Assembly: GCF_013377085.1 (NCBI RefSeq)
Contig: NZ_JACAAX010000020.1
Location: 48,171-112,170, forward strand
Source: Rhodoplanes sp.
GTDB lineage: Bacteria > Pseudomonadota > Alphaproteobacteria > Rhizobiales > Xanthobacteraceae
DNA length: 64,000 nt
Direction: 5' to 3'
Positions 46,123-54,215 of this stretch are shown in pieces; within the stretch, counting starts at the first letter, position 1; the number at the start of each line of letters is the position of its first letter. Made by a program: the position numbers and the translations under genes. A model generated the notes under the pieces. It worked only from the letters and a program-made list of their open reading frames with translations, was not told the origin of the DNA and did no database searches.

Positions 46123-46326
46123 GCTACGGCATGCACAGATCTCGAAAACGTCAATGTGTTCAATGAGAATCGAGGCGTCGCCGCGTTTCACCGTCGTCAT
46201 CGCCGGGCTCGACCCGGCGATCCATCACGCTTCGAAAAGTAGGCCTTTTGCGAAGGGATGGATGCGCGGGTCGCGCCCGCGCATGACGCCTCATAGGTGC
46301 TCCATGCGATGTGTGCATGCCGTAGC
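46123..46326. mobile_element. MITE-like element with 15-bp terminal inverted repeats
   Basis: GCTACGGCATGCACA at 46123-46137 and its exact reverse complement at 46312-46326 bound a 204-base segment without a gene. Inside is the two-hairpin repeat at 46196-46287. The arrangement resembles a miniature inverted-repeat element that has taken up, or been invaded by, the REP-like unit. No clear target-site duplication is visible. Confidence 0.6.
46196..46287. repeat. Palindromic repeat element, second copy of the 22737-22821 type
   Basis: It has the same layout as the copy near engB: GTCATCGCCGGG with CCCGGCGATCC, a 30-base AT-richer middle, then ATGCGCGGGTC with GCCCGCGCATGAC. Two copies with conserved arms but a variable middle show a dispersed family. 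Confidence 0.75.
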
Positions 46327-46373
46327 CCGCGCGGGGCGACGTAAAGGCAGGCTGCGACCGTCTGCGTAGCCGC

Positions 46374-47165
46374 CTACTCGGCCGCCACCTGCTGGGCGAC
46401 CCGGAAGGGCAGCACCTCGGGCGCATGATTGGCCCGCGCCACCACCACGTGGTCGGGCGCCACTGCGTGCCATTCGGAGCGGTCCTCGTCGAGCGGCTCG
46501 GAGACGATCACCACGTCCTTGCCGACCGCCCGGTAGTAGAGCGTGTTGGCCTTGTCGTTGACCGCATAGCGGAAGGCGTAGAGGTCGCGGCCGTTGGCGA
46601 TCGCCGCCGTGAAGCGCAGCGGATCGGCGTGGCCGTCCTCGCAGCACATCGCGGTGACGGCGGCGAGCGTACGGGCGACGGCGCCGATCGGGTCACGGTC
46701 CAGCCCGGCGCCCAGAATGGCCAGGAACATCGCCTCCGAATCGGTCGTCCCGGTGCGCGAGCCGTAGAGCTCGTCCGGAATCAGCGCCTCGACCCGGCGG
46801 CGGATGCGGGTCCAGTCGCCGATGAAACCGTTGTGCATGAACAGCCAGCGCCCGCAGGCGAAGGGATGGCAGTTCGGCCTTGTGATCGGCGTGCCGGTCG
46901 CCGAGCGCACATGGGCGAAGAACATGTGCGATTGGATGTGGCGGCAGAGATAGCGCAGGTTCTCGTCCGACCAGGCCGGGCGCACCTCGCGGTAGAGGCC
47001 GGGCTCCGGGTGGTCGCCGTACCAGCCTAGCCCGAATCCGTCGCCATGGGTCGAGGCGGTCGATTCGAGGGCGTGGAGGCTCTGGGCGACCAGAGAGCGC
47101 GCGGGCGCCGTGACATAGTGTTCGAGCGCAATCGTCTCGCCCCGATAGGCGATCCAGCGGCACAT
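46374..47165 (-). CDS. Class II glutamine amidotransferase (YafJ/EgtC-like)
   Basis: A 263-residue Ntn-hydrolase with the catalytic Cys2 directly after the initiator Met (MCRWIAYRGE). Other family motifs are HGDGFGLGWYGD, FAHVRSATGTPITRPNCHPF, and FMHNGFIGDW with the oxyanion Asn-Gly. No synthetase domain is attached, so it is a free-standing amidotransferase domain with unknown target, as in YafJ or EgtC. Ergothioneine genes are not in view. It stands alone, downstream of ahcY on the same strand. Confidence 0.93.
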   Translation of the reverse strand: MCRWIAYRGETIALEHYVTAPARSLVAQSLHALESTASTHGDGFGLGWYGDHPEPGLYREVRPAWSDENLRYLCRHIQSHMFFAHVRSATGTPITRPNCHPFACGRWLFMHNGFIGDWTRIRRRVEALIPDELYGSRTGTTDSEAMFLAILGAGLDRDPIGAVARTLAAVTAMCCEDGHADPLRFTAAIANGRDLYAFRYAVNDKANTLYYRAVGKDVVIVSEPLDEDRSEWHAVAPDHVVVARANHAPEVLPFRVAQQVAAE

Positions 47166-47307
47166 GGCGACTTGGCTCCTTCCCGGCCGGGCGACTCTGC
47201 ACCCGAACGGCCGATTCAGCCACTATAATCGCAATGCGGCAGGGGGAAGGTCAATTCGGATGGCGGGCCGGCATTCCTGGGTCTCGAGGCGAGACCTTCG
47301 CAAGATC

Positions 47308-47345
47308 GTCATTCCGGGGCGGCGCGCAGCGCCGAGCCCGGAACG
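47308..47345. repeat. Palindromic repeat downstream of ahcY
   Basis: GTCATTCCGGGGCGGCGCG is mirrored by CGCCGAGCCCGGAACGAC. It belongs to the same family as 1644-1764 and 9253-9291. It lies just after the ahcY stop on the minus strand and could serve as its terminator. Confidence 0.7.
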
Positions 47346-47392
47346 ACAGAAGCAATGCCGGCATGCCCGGCCTCGGACGCCCGGCGCGGCCC

Positions 47393-48820
47393 TCAGTAGC
47401 GGTACTGGTCGGCCTTGAACGGGCCGTCCATCGGCACGTTGATGTAGGTCGCCTGCTTGTCCGACAGCCGGGTCAGCTTGGCGCCGACCTTGGCGAGATG
47501 CAGCCGCGCGACCTTCTCGTCGAGGTGCTTGGGCAGCGTGTAGACCTTCCGCTCGTACTTGCCGGGGTTGGAGAAGATCTCGATCTGGGCCAGCGTCTGG
47601 TTGGTGAACGACGCCGACATCACGAAGCTCGGATGGCCGGTGGCGTTGCCGAGATTCACCAGGCGGCCTTCCGACAAGAGGATGATGCGGTGGCCATCGG
47701 CGAACTCGATCTCGTCGACCTGCGGCTTGACGTTGTGCCACTTCATGTTCCGCAGCCCGGCGACCTGGATCTCCGAGTCGAAGTGGCCGATGTTGCAGAC
47801 GATGGCGCGGTCCTTCATCTTGCGCATGTGATCGACCGTGATCACGTCGAGATTGCCCGTGCAGGTGACGAAGATGTCCGCGCGTGGCGCCGCGTCCTCC
47901 ATCGTGGTGACCTCGTAGCCCTCCATGGCGGCCTGCAGGGCGCAGATCGGGTCGATCTCGGAGACGATGACGCGGCAGCCGGCGTTGCGCAGCGAGGCCG
48001 CCGAGCCCTTGCCCACGTCGCCGAAGCCCGCCACCATGGCGACCTTGCCGGCCATCATCACGTCGGTGCCGCGGCGGATGCCGTCGACCAGGCTCTCACG
48101 GCAGCCATAGAGATTGTCGAACTTCGACTTGGTCACCGAGTCGTTGACGTTGATGGCGGGCCACAGGAGCTGGCCCTTCTTCTGCATCTCGTAGAGGCGA
48201 TGCACGCCCGTCGTGGTCTCCTCGGTGACGCCGCGGATCGCCTCGGCGTTCTTCTTGTACCAGCCGGGCTGCTCCTTCACGCGCTTCTTGATCGCGGCGA
48301 ACAGGACTTCCTCTTCCTCGTTGGTCGGCTTGGCGATCAGCGCCGTCTCGCCGGCCTCGACGCGGGCGCCGAGATGGATGAGCAGCGTGGCGTCGCCGCC
48401 GTCGTCGAGGATCATGTTGGGCGTGCCGCCGTCGGCCCATTCGAAGATGCGGTGGGTGTAGTCCCAGTACTCGACCAGGCTCTCGCCCTTGACGGCGAAC
48501 ACCGGCGTGCCGCCGGCCGCGATCGCCGCGGCGGCGTGGTCCTGGGTCGAGTAGATGTTGCACGAGGCCCAGCGCACGTCGGCACCGAGCGCCTTGAGGG
48601 TCTCGATCAGCACCGCGGTCTGGATGGTCATGTGCAGCGAGCCGGCGATGCGGGCGCCGCGCAGCGGCTGCTCGGGGCCGTACTCGTCGCGGGTCGCCAT
48701 CAGGCCGGGCATCTCGGTCTCGGCGATGTCGAGCTCCTTGCGGCCCCAGTCGGCGAGGCCGATGTCCTTCACGGCGTAATCGGTGGCGGCTGCGGACGCG
48801 GCTTTCGGCGAAGCGGTCAT
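47393..48820 (-). CDS. ahcY: Adenosylhomocysteinase
   Basis: A 475-residue SAH hydrolase that removes S-adenosylhomocysteine in the methyl cycle. Conserved features are [51 protein letters not shown], the NAD fold [19 protein letters not shown], and the C-terminal [20 protein letters not shown] ending in KADQYRY. The 475-residue length includes the insertion typical of proteobacterial enzymes. A palindromic operator and a sigma-70-like promoter lie upstream. Confidence 0.97.
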   Translation of the reverse strand: MTASPKAASAAATDYAVKDIGLADWGRKELDIAETEMPGLMATRDEYGPEQPLRGARIAGSLHMTIQTAVLIETLKALGADVRWASCNIYSTQDHAAAAIAAGGTPVFAVKGESLVEYWDYTHRIFEWADGGTPNMILDDGGDATLLIHLGARVEAGETALIAKPTNEEEEVLFAAIKKRVKEQPGWYKKNAEAIRGVTEETTTGVHRLYEMQKKGQLLWPAINVNDSVTKSKFDNLYGCRESLVDGIRRGTDVMMAGKVAMVAGFGDVGKGSAASLRNAGCRVIVSEIDPICALQAAMEGYEVTTMEDAAPRADIFVTCTGNLDVITVDHMRKMKDRAIVCNIGHFDSEIQVAGLRNMKWHNVKPQVDEIEFADGHRIILLSEGRLVNLGNATGHPSFVMSASFTNQTLAQIEIFSNPGKYERKVYTLPKHLDEKVARLHLAKVGAKLTRLSDKQATYINVPMDGPFKADQYRY

Positions 48821-48885
48821 GGAGATCCCTGAGCTCGTGCGTTGGATTGTCTCGCGCCCGGCGCAACCGCGGGCGGTGTGGCAGC

Positions 48886-48914
48886 CCTATAGCAGGACCG
48901 CACAGGCCGGGCAA
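48886..48914 (-). promoter_or_regulatory. Sigma-70-type promoter of ahcY
   Basis: On the minus strand TTGCCC is followed after 17 bases by TATAGG. It lies 66 bases from the ahcY start, with the ATAAAGA palindrome just upstream of the -35. Confidence 0.6.
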
Positions 48915-48921
48915 GAAACAT

Positions 48922-48937
48922 ATAAAGACTTCTTTAT
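48922..48937. promoter_or_regulatory. Palindromic operator upstream of ahcY (SAH/SAM-responsive type)
   Basis: ATAAAGA-CT-TCTTTAT is a perfect 16-bp palindrome in an AT-rich patch, 7 bases upstream of the -35 of ahcY. As I recall, ATAAAGA/TCTTTAT sites in front of ahcY and methionine genes of alphaproteobacteria are bound by an ArsR-family regulator that senses S-adenosylhomocysteine. The regulator itself is not in the window. Confidence 0.6.
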
Positions 48938-48981
48938 GTCGTTAAGAGAGGGTTGGGCTGAAGCGCGACGCAACGCCTTTC

Positions 48982-49119
48982 ACCTCCCCCTGGAGGGGGG
49001 AGGTCGGCGGGCGAAGCCCGCCGGGAGGGGGTGGTCGGCGAAGCCGGTGCTTGCGGCTTCACCCCACCCCGGACGCGTGCTGCGCACGCGCCCGACCCTC
49101 CCCCTCCAGGGGAGGGTGA
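48982..49119. repeat. Large inverted repeat with CCTCCCCCTGGAGGGGG arms
   Basis: The left arm (CACCTCCCCCTGGAGGGGGG) and right arm (CCCTCCCCCTCCAGGGGAGG) flank inner palindromes GCGGGCGAAGCCCGC and GCGTGCTGCGCACGC. It fills most of the gap between ahcY and the HPr gene and is of the same style as 50797-50898. No gene is present. Confidence 0.75.
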
Positions 49120-49144
49120 GCACCGGCGTCCGCGAAAAGCTGCC

Positions 49145-49489
49145 TCAGTCGTCCTCGCCGAAGCGGCCGCCGATCAGCTCCTCGAGGGCGGCGATCACGG
49201 CGTCGGCGTCGGTGCCGAGCGCCTCGACCATGATGGTCGTGCCGGGCGCCGCCGCCAGCATCATCAGGCCCATGATGGAGTCGCCGCCGACCGTCTGGCC
49301 GCAGCGGGTGACGAACACGGCGGCGCGGAAGCGCTCGACCGTCTGCACGAACTTGGCGGAGGCGCGGGCGTGCAGGCCCTTCTGGTTGACGATCGGGATG
49401 TGGCGCACGACGGCACCCGGGCGCGGCTCCGGAAACTCCGCCCCGCATGCGTCGTCGGCGTCGGTCTCGTCGTTCATCGCCCGGTTCAT
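49145..49489 (-). CDS. HPr-family phosphocarrier protein
   Basis: A 114-residue HPr with an acidic N-terminal extension of about 27 residues. The phosphorylatable histidine is His40 in NQKGLHARASAKFV, and the regulatory serine is Ser71 in GGDSIMGLMMLAA, the target of HPr kinase. The ATG overlaps the EIIA stop by four bases (49486-49489), so the genes are coupled; an internal ATG at 49477 is also possible. It belongs to the incomplete regulatory PTS of alphaproteobacteria, with no sugar permease nearby. Confidence 0.93.
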   Translation of the reverse strand: MNRAMNDETDADDACGAEFPEPRPGAVVRHIPIVNQKGLHARASAKFVQTVERFRAAVFVTRCGQTVGGDSIMGLMMLAAAPGTTIMVEALGTDADAVIAALEELIGGRFGEDD

Positions 49490-49887
49490 TTCCCGGCCAG
49501 GACGCGACTGGCGATGGTGATGTATTTGCGGCCTGATTCTTGCGCCGCGGCGACTGATTCGGCCAGCGGGCACTCGGCCCGGATCTTGGCGAGCTTGACC
49601 AGCATGGGCAGGTTGATGCCGGCCAGCACCTCGACGTTCGGCAGGCTCATCACCGAGATGGCGAGGTTCGACGGCGTGCCGCCGAACATGTCGGTGAGGA
49701 TCGCGACACCGTCGCCGGTGTCCACCCGGGAGACCGCCTCGATGATCTCCTTGCGGCGAAGCTCGACATTGTCGGTCGGATCGATCGTGACGGTCTCGAT
49801 CTGGCTCTGCGGGCCTACGACATGTTCCAACGCGGCACGGAACTCGACGGCGAGCCGACCGTGGGTCACGAGTACGAGGCCGATCAT
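49486..49887 (-). CDS. PTS EIIA component, mannose/fructose type (ManX-like)
   Basis: A 133-residue EIIA-Man fold protein with the phosphorylation site His9 in LVLVTHGRLA, plus VAILTDMFGGTPSNLAISVM and the switch-like INLPMLVKLAKIRAE. No EIIB or EIIC domains follow, so it acts in regulation rather than sugar uptake. It overlaps the HPr gene by four bases and lies in the usual chvI-chvG-hprK-EIIA-HPr-ahcY order. Confidence 0.93.
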   Translation of the reverse strand: MIGLVLVTHGRLAVEFRAALEHVVGPQSQIETVTIDPTDNVELRRKEIIEAVSRVDTGDGVAILTDMFGGTPSNLAISVMSLPNVEVLAGINLPMLVKLAKIRAECPLAESVAAAQESGRKYITIASRVLAGK

Positions 49888-50230
49888 CGGAACACCCCGC
49901 GGCGCGTGTGCTGCGCCGCACGAGAAAACGAAACGATCATGACATTCCCGAGCCCGAGCGCAAGACCCTCGTCCCCGGCCGGTAAGTCCGCCGCCGGACA
50001 CACGGAACCGGGGCGCGGCGCGGCCCCTCCGCACCCCGGGCGTCGCGGATACCCCACCTCCCGGCGACCCGCAAGCCGGGTCCGGGCAGATCACGTCCGC
50101 GGGTCGGCAGTGACGCGGGCACGGTGGGGGACCGACACCGCGGATCCTCTCAGACCCGCAGCTAAATTCAAGTCGTCATTCGTTAATATGCAGCCGTGAC
50201 GATTCCGTGAAGGGCATGCGACGCGCCGCC
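49888..50230. other. 343-base gap between hprK and the EIIA gene
   Basis: No gene is supported here. An AT-richer patch around 50160-50200 (containing ATTCAAGTCGTCATTCG and TTAATATG) stands out and may hold the promoter for EIIA-HPr on the minus strand, but I could not identify clear -35 and -10 boxes. Confidence 0.35.
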
Positions 50231-50716
50231 TCAGGGCGTCGGCTCGAGGACCCGGGCCGACGCCAGGCCCGAAACGCAATCCGCAGGCGGGACGGCCAGC
50301 GCCGCCGCAACCACCGGCAGCGGATCCGTCCCGGCGGCGAGACCGAGCCGCGGCAGCGTGATCCCGGCGATCACCGCCGCGGTGGCGCTGTCCTGAGGCA
50401 TGCGCTCCGCCCACGGATCAGCGAGGTCGACGACCAAGCCGACCACGGCGGCCGGCTCGTAGGGCAGACGCCGCAACCCCAGTCCGCGCACCTCGATCAG
50501 CCCGGCGAGCGACGGGGCTGGCCGTGCCACCAGCCGGCCGCCCACCGCCTCGACGACGGTGCGGTCGTCGGACACCAGCCGGACGAAGCGGAGCGGCCCG
50601 TCCGCGGCGGCGATCAGGCGGAGCGCGAGATGCGACTTGCCGGCCCCCGACGGCCCGCGGATCAGCACGGCCCGGGCCCCGACCAGCACGGCGGATGCAT
50701 GGATGGTGGGCGTCAT
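50231..50716 (-). CDS. hprK: HPr kinase/phosphorylase, short alphaproteobacterial form
   Basis: A 161-residue protein containing only the catalytic C-terminal half of HprK. The start is IHASAVLVGARAVLIRGPSG, the Walker A is GPSGAGKSHLAL, the acidic pair is RLVSDDRTVVE, and the HprK signature lies in LIEVRGLGLRRLPYEP. The Firmicute N-terminal domain is absent, as is normal here. It would phosphorylate HPr on Ser71. It lies between chvG and the EIIA gene. Confidence 0.93.
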   Translation of the reverse strand: MTPTIHASAVLVGARAVLIRGPSGAGKSHLALRLIAAADGPLRFVRLVSDDRTVVEAVGGRLVARPAPSLAGLIEVRGLGLRRLPYEPAAVVGLVVDLADPWAERMPQDSATAAVIAGITLPRLGLAAGTDPLPVVAAALAVPPADCVSGLASARVLEPTP

Positions 50717-50796
50717 GGCGCAGCCCGGCGCCTAATTGAACAAGTCCGATCGTCGGCCGTCTCATGCCGATGCGCAACCGCGAGCAACTGCCTGCT

Positions 50797-50898
50797 CTCT
50801 CCCCCCTTGTGGGGGAGGGGTGGAGAGGGGGGTGAGCCGCTGGCGAACGAGTTCGTGGCAACCCCTCTCCCTGTCCCTCCCCCACAAGGGGGGAGGGA
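50797..50898. repeat. Inverted repeat with CTCCCCCCTTGTGGGGGAGGG arms
   Basis: Near-perfect arms (CCCCCCTTGTGGGGGAGG and CCTCCCCCACAAGGGGGG) flank a 50-base middle with secondary GGGGTGGAGAGGGG/CCCCTCTCC pairing. It lies between hprK and chvG and resembles the element at 48982-49119. Confidence 0.78.
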
Positions 50899-50972
50899 AC
50901 GCAAGAACCGCGAAACCGGGGAATCGAGGTCGGTCAGCGCGCGGTCGGCTCGTCGGATCCCTGCCATCCCGC

Positions 50973-53147
50973 TCACGTCGCCGGCAGGCGGACGACGAAG
51001 CGGGCGCCGAGCACGGTGGGGCCGTCCCCGTTGTCGGGGCCGAGCCGGTTCTCGCCCCAGATCCGGCCCGCATGGGCCTCGACGATCTGCTTGGAGATCG
51101 ACAGGCCGAGGCCGGAGTTCTGGCCGAAGCTTTGGTCGGGCCGGTCGGTGTAGAAGCGGTTGAAAATCTTCTCGACGGCGTCGGGGCTGATGCCCGGCCC
51201 GTCGTCGTCGACCGCGATCTCCAGCTCCTTGTCGCGCCGCCGGCACGTCACCCGCACGACGCCGCCCTCCGGCGAAAAGGAGCGGGCATTGTCGATCAGA
51301 TTGTGCACCACCTGGCCGAGCCGCGAGTCGTTTCCGGAGAGCTGGAAGCTGCGCGGGCCGCCACCCTCGAAAGCGAGCGCGACACGGACGCCGTTGACGC
51401 CCTTGCCGCGCTTCACCTCGTTGGCGACCGCCACCACGGTGGTGAGCAGCCGGCGCAGGTCGACGGTGCCGGAATCGTTGCGCTGCAGCTCGGCGTCGAG
51501 CCGGCTGGCGTCGGAGATGTCGGAGATCAGCCGGTCGAGGCGCTTGACGTCGTGCTCGATGACGGCGAGCAGGCGCGCCTGGCTCTCCGGCGTCTTGACG
51601 CGCGGCAAGGTCTCCACGGCGGAGCGCAGCGAGGTCAGCGGGTTCTTCAGCTCGTGGGCGACGTCGGCCGCGAAGCTCTCGATCGCCTCGATGCGGCTGT
51701 AGAGCGCGTTGGTCATGTCGCGCAGCGCGCCGGAGAGATGGCCGATCTCGTCCTTGCGGCCGGTGAAGTCGGGGATCTCGACACGCGACTTGATGCGTCG
51801 GCGCACCCGCTCGGCGCCGTCGGCGAGCCGCCGCACCGGGCCCGCGATGGTGCCGGCGAGCAGAAGCGACAGCACGAACATGATGCCGGCGGCGATCAGC
51901 GACACCTTCAGGATGGCCAGCCGCTCGGCCTCGACGATCTGGTCGATGTCGCCGCCCTGGGTGGAGAGCAGGAGCGCCCCGCGCACCACCCGCGATCGCT
52001 GCACCGGGATCGCCACCGAGACGATGACGTTGCCGCGGTCGTCGATGCGCACCACGCTGCCTTTCTGGCCGTTGAGCGCCTGGGCGATCTCCGGATAGGC
52101 CTTGCCGTTCTCCTCGGGACCGAGCTCGCGATAGCGCGGCAGGTCGCCGCGCCCGAGCCAGCGCCGGATCGCCCCGAAGGTGCGCTCGACGACGCCCGGC
52201 TTCTCGGCGGTCGGCGGCGGCAGATCGTAGCGCAAGACGTCGCCGCGGCCGAGGAAGTTGCGGCTGTCCATGAACAGCACGCCCTCGCGGTCGTAGATGC
52301 GGGCGCGCGTGTTGGTCGGGGTGACGAGCCGGCGCAGCAGCGGCGCCACCTGCTCGGGATTGAGCGGGAACTCGTAGCCGAACAGCACGTCGTCGGAGGG
52401 GCCGTAGCTCTCGCCGGCCTGCAGCTCGAGCAGGCGCTGCGGGTCGATCGTGATGGTGTCGGTGTCGACCGTCGCCGACGAGGCGATGGCGCCGGAGATG
52501 ATCTCCCCCTGCACCAGCAGGCTGTGAACCCGCGCATCGATCAGGCCGGCGCGGAACTGGGTGAGATAGAGAATGCCGACCACGAGGGCCAAGAGGCCGG
52601 CGACATTGAGGAAGACGATGCGCCGGGTCAGGCTCGAGAAGGTCAGCGCCGTGAACAGCTTCCAGGCGGGCTGCAGGGCCCGGCCGACGCGGTCGAGACG
52701 GAGCACGCGGGCGGTCGGGACGCCGACGGCGGCGAGCGCCGCCATGTTGCGCCGGTGAACGGCGGCCAGCCCGTCGCCGACCGCACGGGTGCCGCGCACC
52801 AGCGGGCTCGCCAGCGCCTGCAGGCGGACGCGGTGGCGACGCGCCGCGCGGCGCAGCCGCGCCATCCGGCGCAGCGTGCCGATGCCGAACAGGCCGTGCA
52901 GGACCGGCTCGTCCTTGCGGGCCGGCGGGCGGCCCGGCGCGGCGCGCTCGGCGGAGCGGCGGATCTGCTCGGAGGCGGGCTGCAGCCAAGCGCGGACGGC
53001 GCGCCGCAGCGGCTGCATGAGGCGGCGCCAGGGGCGATGGCGGCGGACCTGGACGGGCGGCGACTCGTCGGGTGCGGTCGCGACCGCCGAGCGGGACTCG
53101 ACGGTGTCTCGAGCGGCACTGTCGCGTTCGGCGGTTCGATCGAGCAC
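50973..53147 (-). CDS. chvG: Sensor histidine kinase ChvG
   Basis: A 724-residue kinase of the ChvG/ExoS type. An unusually long Arg-rich cytoplasmic N-terminus (about 165 residues) precedes the helix RIVFLNVAGLLALVVGILYL. The periplasmic sensor runs to about residue 405, followed by a second helix (LIAAGIMFVLSLLLAGTIA), HAMP, the H-box DVAHELKNPLTSL with His498, and a full ATPase (NLIDNARSF, DDDGPGIS, GLGLSI). It pairs with ChvI, 152 bases upstream. In related bacteria the system responds to acidity and periplasmic stress and controls envelope genes. Confidence 0.94.
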   Translation of the reverse strand: MLDRTAERDSAARDTVESRSAVATAPDESPPVQVRRHRPWRRLMQPLRRAVRAWLQPASEQIRRSAERAAPGRPPARKDEPVLHGLFGIGTLRRMARLRRAARRHRVRLQALASPLVRGTRAVGDGLAAVHRRNMAALAAVGVPTARVLRLDRVGRALQPAWKLFTALTFSSLTRRIVFLNVAGLLALVVGILYLTQFRAGLIDARVHSLLVQGEIISGAIASSATVDTDTITIDPQRLLELQAGESYGPSDDVLFGYEFPLNPEQVAPLLRRLVTPTNTRARIYDREGVLFMDSRNFLGRGDVLRYDLPPPTAEKPGVVERTFGAIRRWLGRGDLPRYRELGPEENGKAYPEIAQALNGQKGSVVRIDDRGNVIVSVAIPVQRSRVVRGALLLSTQGGDIDQIVEAERLAILKVSLIAAGIMFVLSLLLAGTIAGPVRRLADGAERVRRRIKSRVEIPDFTGRKDEIGHLSGALRDMTNALYSRIEAIESFAADVAHELKNPLTSLRSAVETLPRVKTPESQARLLAVIEHDVKRLDRLISDISDASRLDAELQRNDSGTVDLRRLLTTVVAVANEVKRGKGVNGVRVALAFEGGGPRSFQLSGNDSRLGQVVHNLIDNARSFSPEGGVVRVTCRRRDKELEIAVDDDGPGISPDAVEKIFNRFYTDRPDQSFGQNSGLGLSISKQIVEAHAGRIWGENRLGPDNGDGPTVLGARFVVRLPAT

Positions 53148-53299
53148 GGGCCTTGCGCCTCGTCGTTCTGGCGTCTCAACGATCGGGCCGTCTCACCGGT
53201 CGAAGCAGCTCTCCGGTTGGCCCCCTGCGCCGCCGGCACCACCCTGAAAACCTTCAGCCGGCGCGGGCGGCGGGTCCGTGCGAGCCGGCCCGGCGAACC

Positions 53300-53998
53300 C
53301 TATTCCTTGAACCGATAGCCGACGCCGTACAGGGTTTCGATCATGTCGAAGTCGTCGTCGGTCTGCTTGAACTTCTTGCGCAGCCGCTTGATGTGGCTGT
53401 CGATGGTGCGGTCGTCGACATAAACTTGGTCGTCATAGGCCGCGTCCATCAGGGCGTTGCGGCTCTTCACCACGCCCGGGCGCTGCGCCAGCGCCTGCAG
53501 GATCAGAAACTCCGTCACGGTCAGGGTGACGGGCTCGGCCTTCCAGGTGCAGGTGTGGCGCTCCGGATCCATGCGCAGCAGCCCGCGTTCCAGCACCTTG
53601 GCGGAATCGGTCTCCTTCGGCGCGGTCCCGTCCTTGGGAGAGGCGCGCCGCAGCACCGCCTTGACCCGCTCGACCAGCAGCCGCTGCGAGAACGGCTTCC
53701 GGATGAAATCGTCGGCACCCATCTTCAGGCCGAACAGCTCGTCGATCTCCTCGTCCTTGGAGGTGAGGAAGATCACCGGCACGTCGGACTTCTGGCGCAG
53801 GCGCCGCAGCGTCTCCATGCCGTCCATGCGGGGCATCTTGATGTCCAGGATGGCGAGATCGGGCATGCTGGTCTTGAACCCGTCCAGCGCCGAGGCGCCG
53901 TCCGTGTAGGTCATGATCCGGTAGCCTTCGGCCTCGAGCGCGATCGAAATCGAGGTGAGAATGTTCCGGTCGTCGTCGACGAGCGCGATGGTCGGCAT
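53300..53998 (-). CDS. chvI: Response regulator ChvI (OmpR family)
   Basis: A 232-residue OmpR/PhoB-type regulator. The receiver has the acidic pair VDDD at 7-10, the phospho-acceptor Asp52 in [13 protein letters not shown], and the Lys in [12 protein letters not shown]. The winged-helix output domain (about 135-230) has [20 protein letters not shown] and [13 protein letters not shown], which is highly characteristic of ChvI. It is upstream of chvG on the same strand. Confidence 0.96.
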   Translation of the reverse strand: MPTIALVDDDRNILTSISIALEAEGYRIMTYTDGASALDGFKTSMPDLAILDIKMPRMDGMETLRRLRQKSDVPVIFLTSKDEEIDELFGLKMGADDFIRKPFSQRLLVERVKAVLRRASPKDGTAPKETDSAKVLERGLLRMDPERHTCTWKAEPVTLTVTEFLILQALAQRPGVVKSRNALMDAAYDDQVYVDDRTIDSHIKRLRKKFKQTDDDFDMIETLYGVGYRFKE

Positions 53999-54135
53999 GA
54001 GCCTCTTTCCCGTGAACGGGCATACTCTTCGGGCCTTGAAGCCCGCAAAGCTGGGCCGAAATGTGACCCGGCCGGGCGGTGTCCCGACCGGTCCGGAATG
54101 CGCGTCTGTCCAGAGAGTCTAGTGATTCAGAAGCA

Positions 54136-54159
54136 ATTTCGCCATACCAGAGGCGAAAT
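54136..54159. promoter_or_regulatory. Inverted repeat upstream of the HugZ-like gene
   Basis: ATTTCGCC and GGCGAAAT form perfect 8-bp arms around an 8-base spacer, 57 bases before the HugZ-like start and in an AT-richer patch. An operator for iron- or heme-dependent control is plausible, but the sequence does not match an Irr or RirA box that I know. Confidence 0.4.
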
Positions 54160-54215
54160 CGACTGGGGTTCGCCTTGGCGGCGCCCGACAGTCGAGGGCG
54201 AGCAGGAGAGAGCGC

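Noticed and set aside
50736..53318. An 860-codon plus-strand open frame opposite chvG
   Set aside because: The chvG strand has full kinase motifs; the opposite frame shows only compositional bias.
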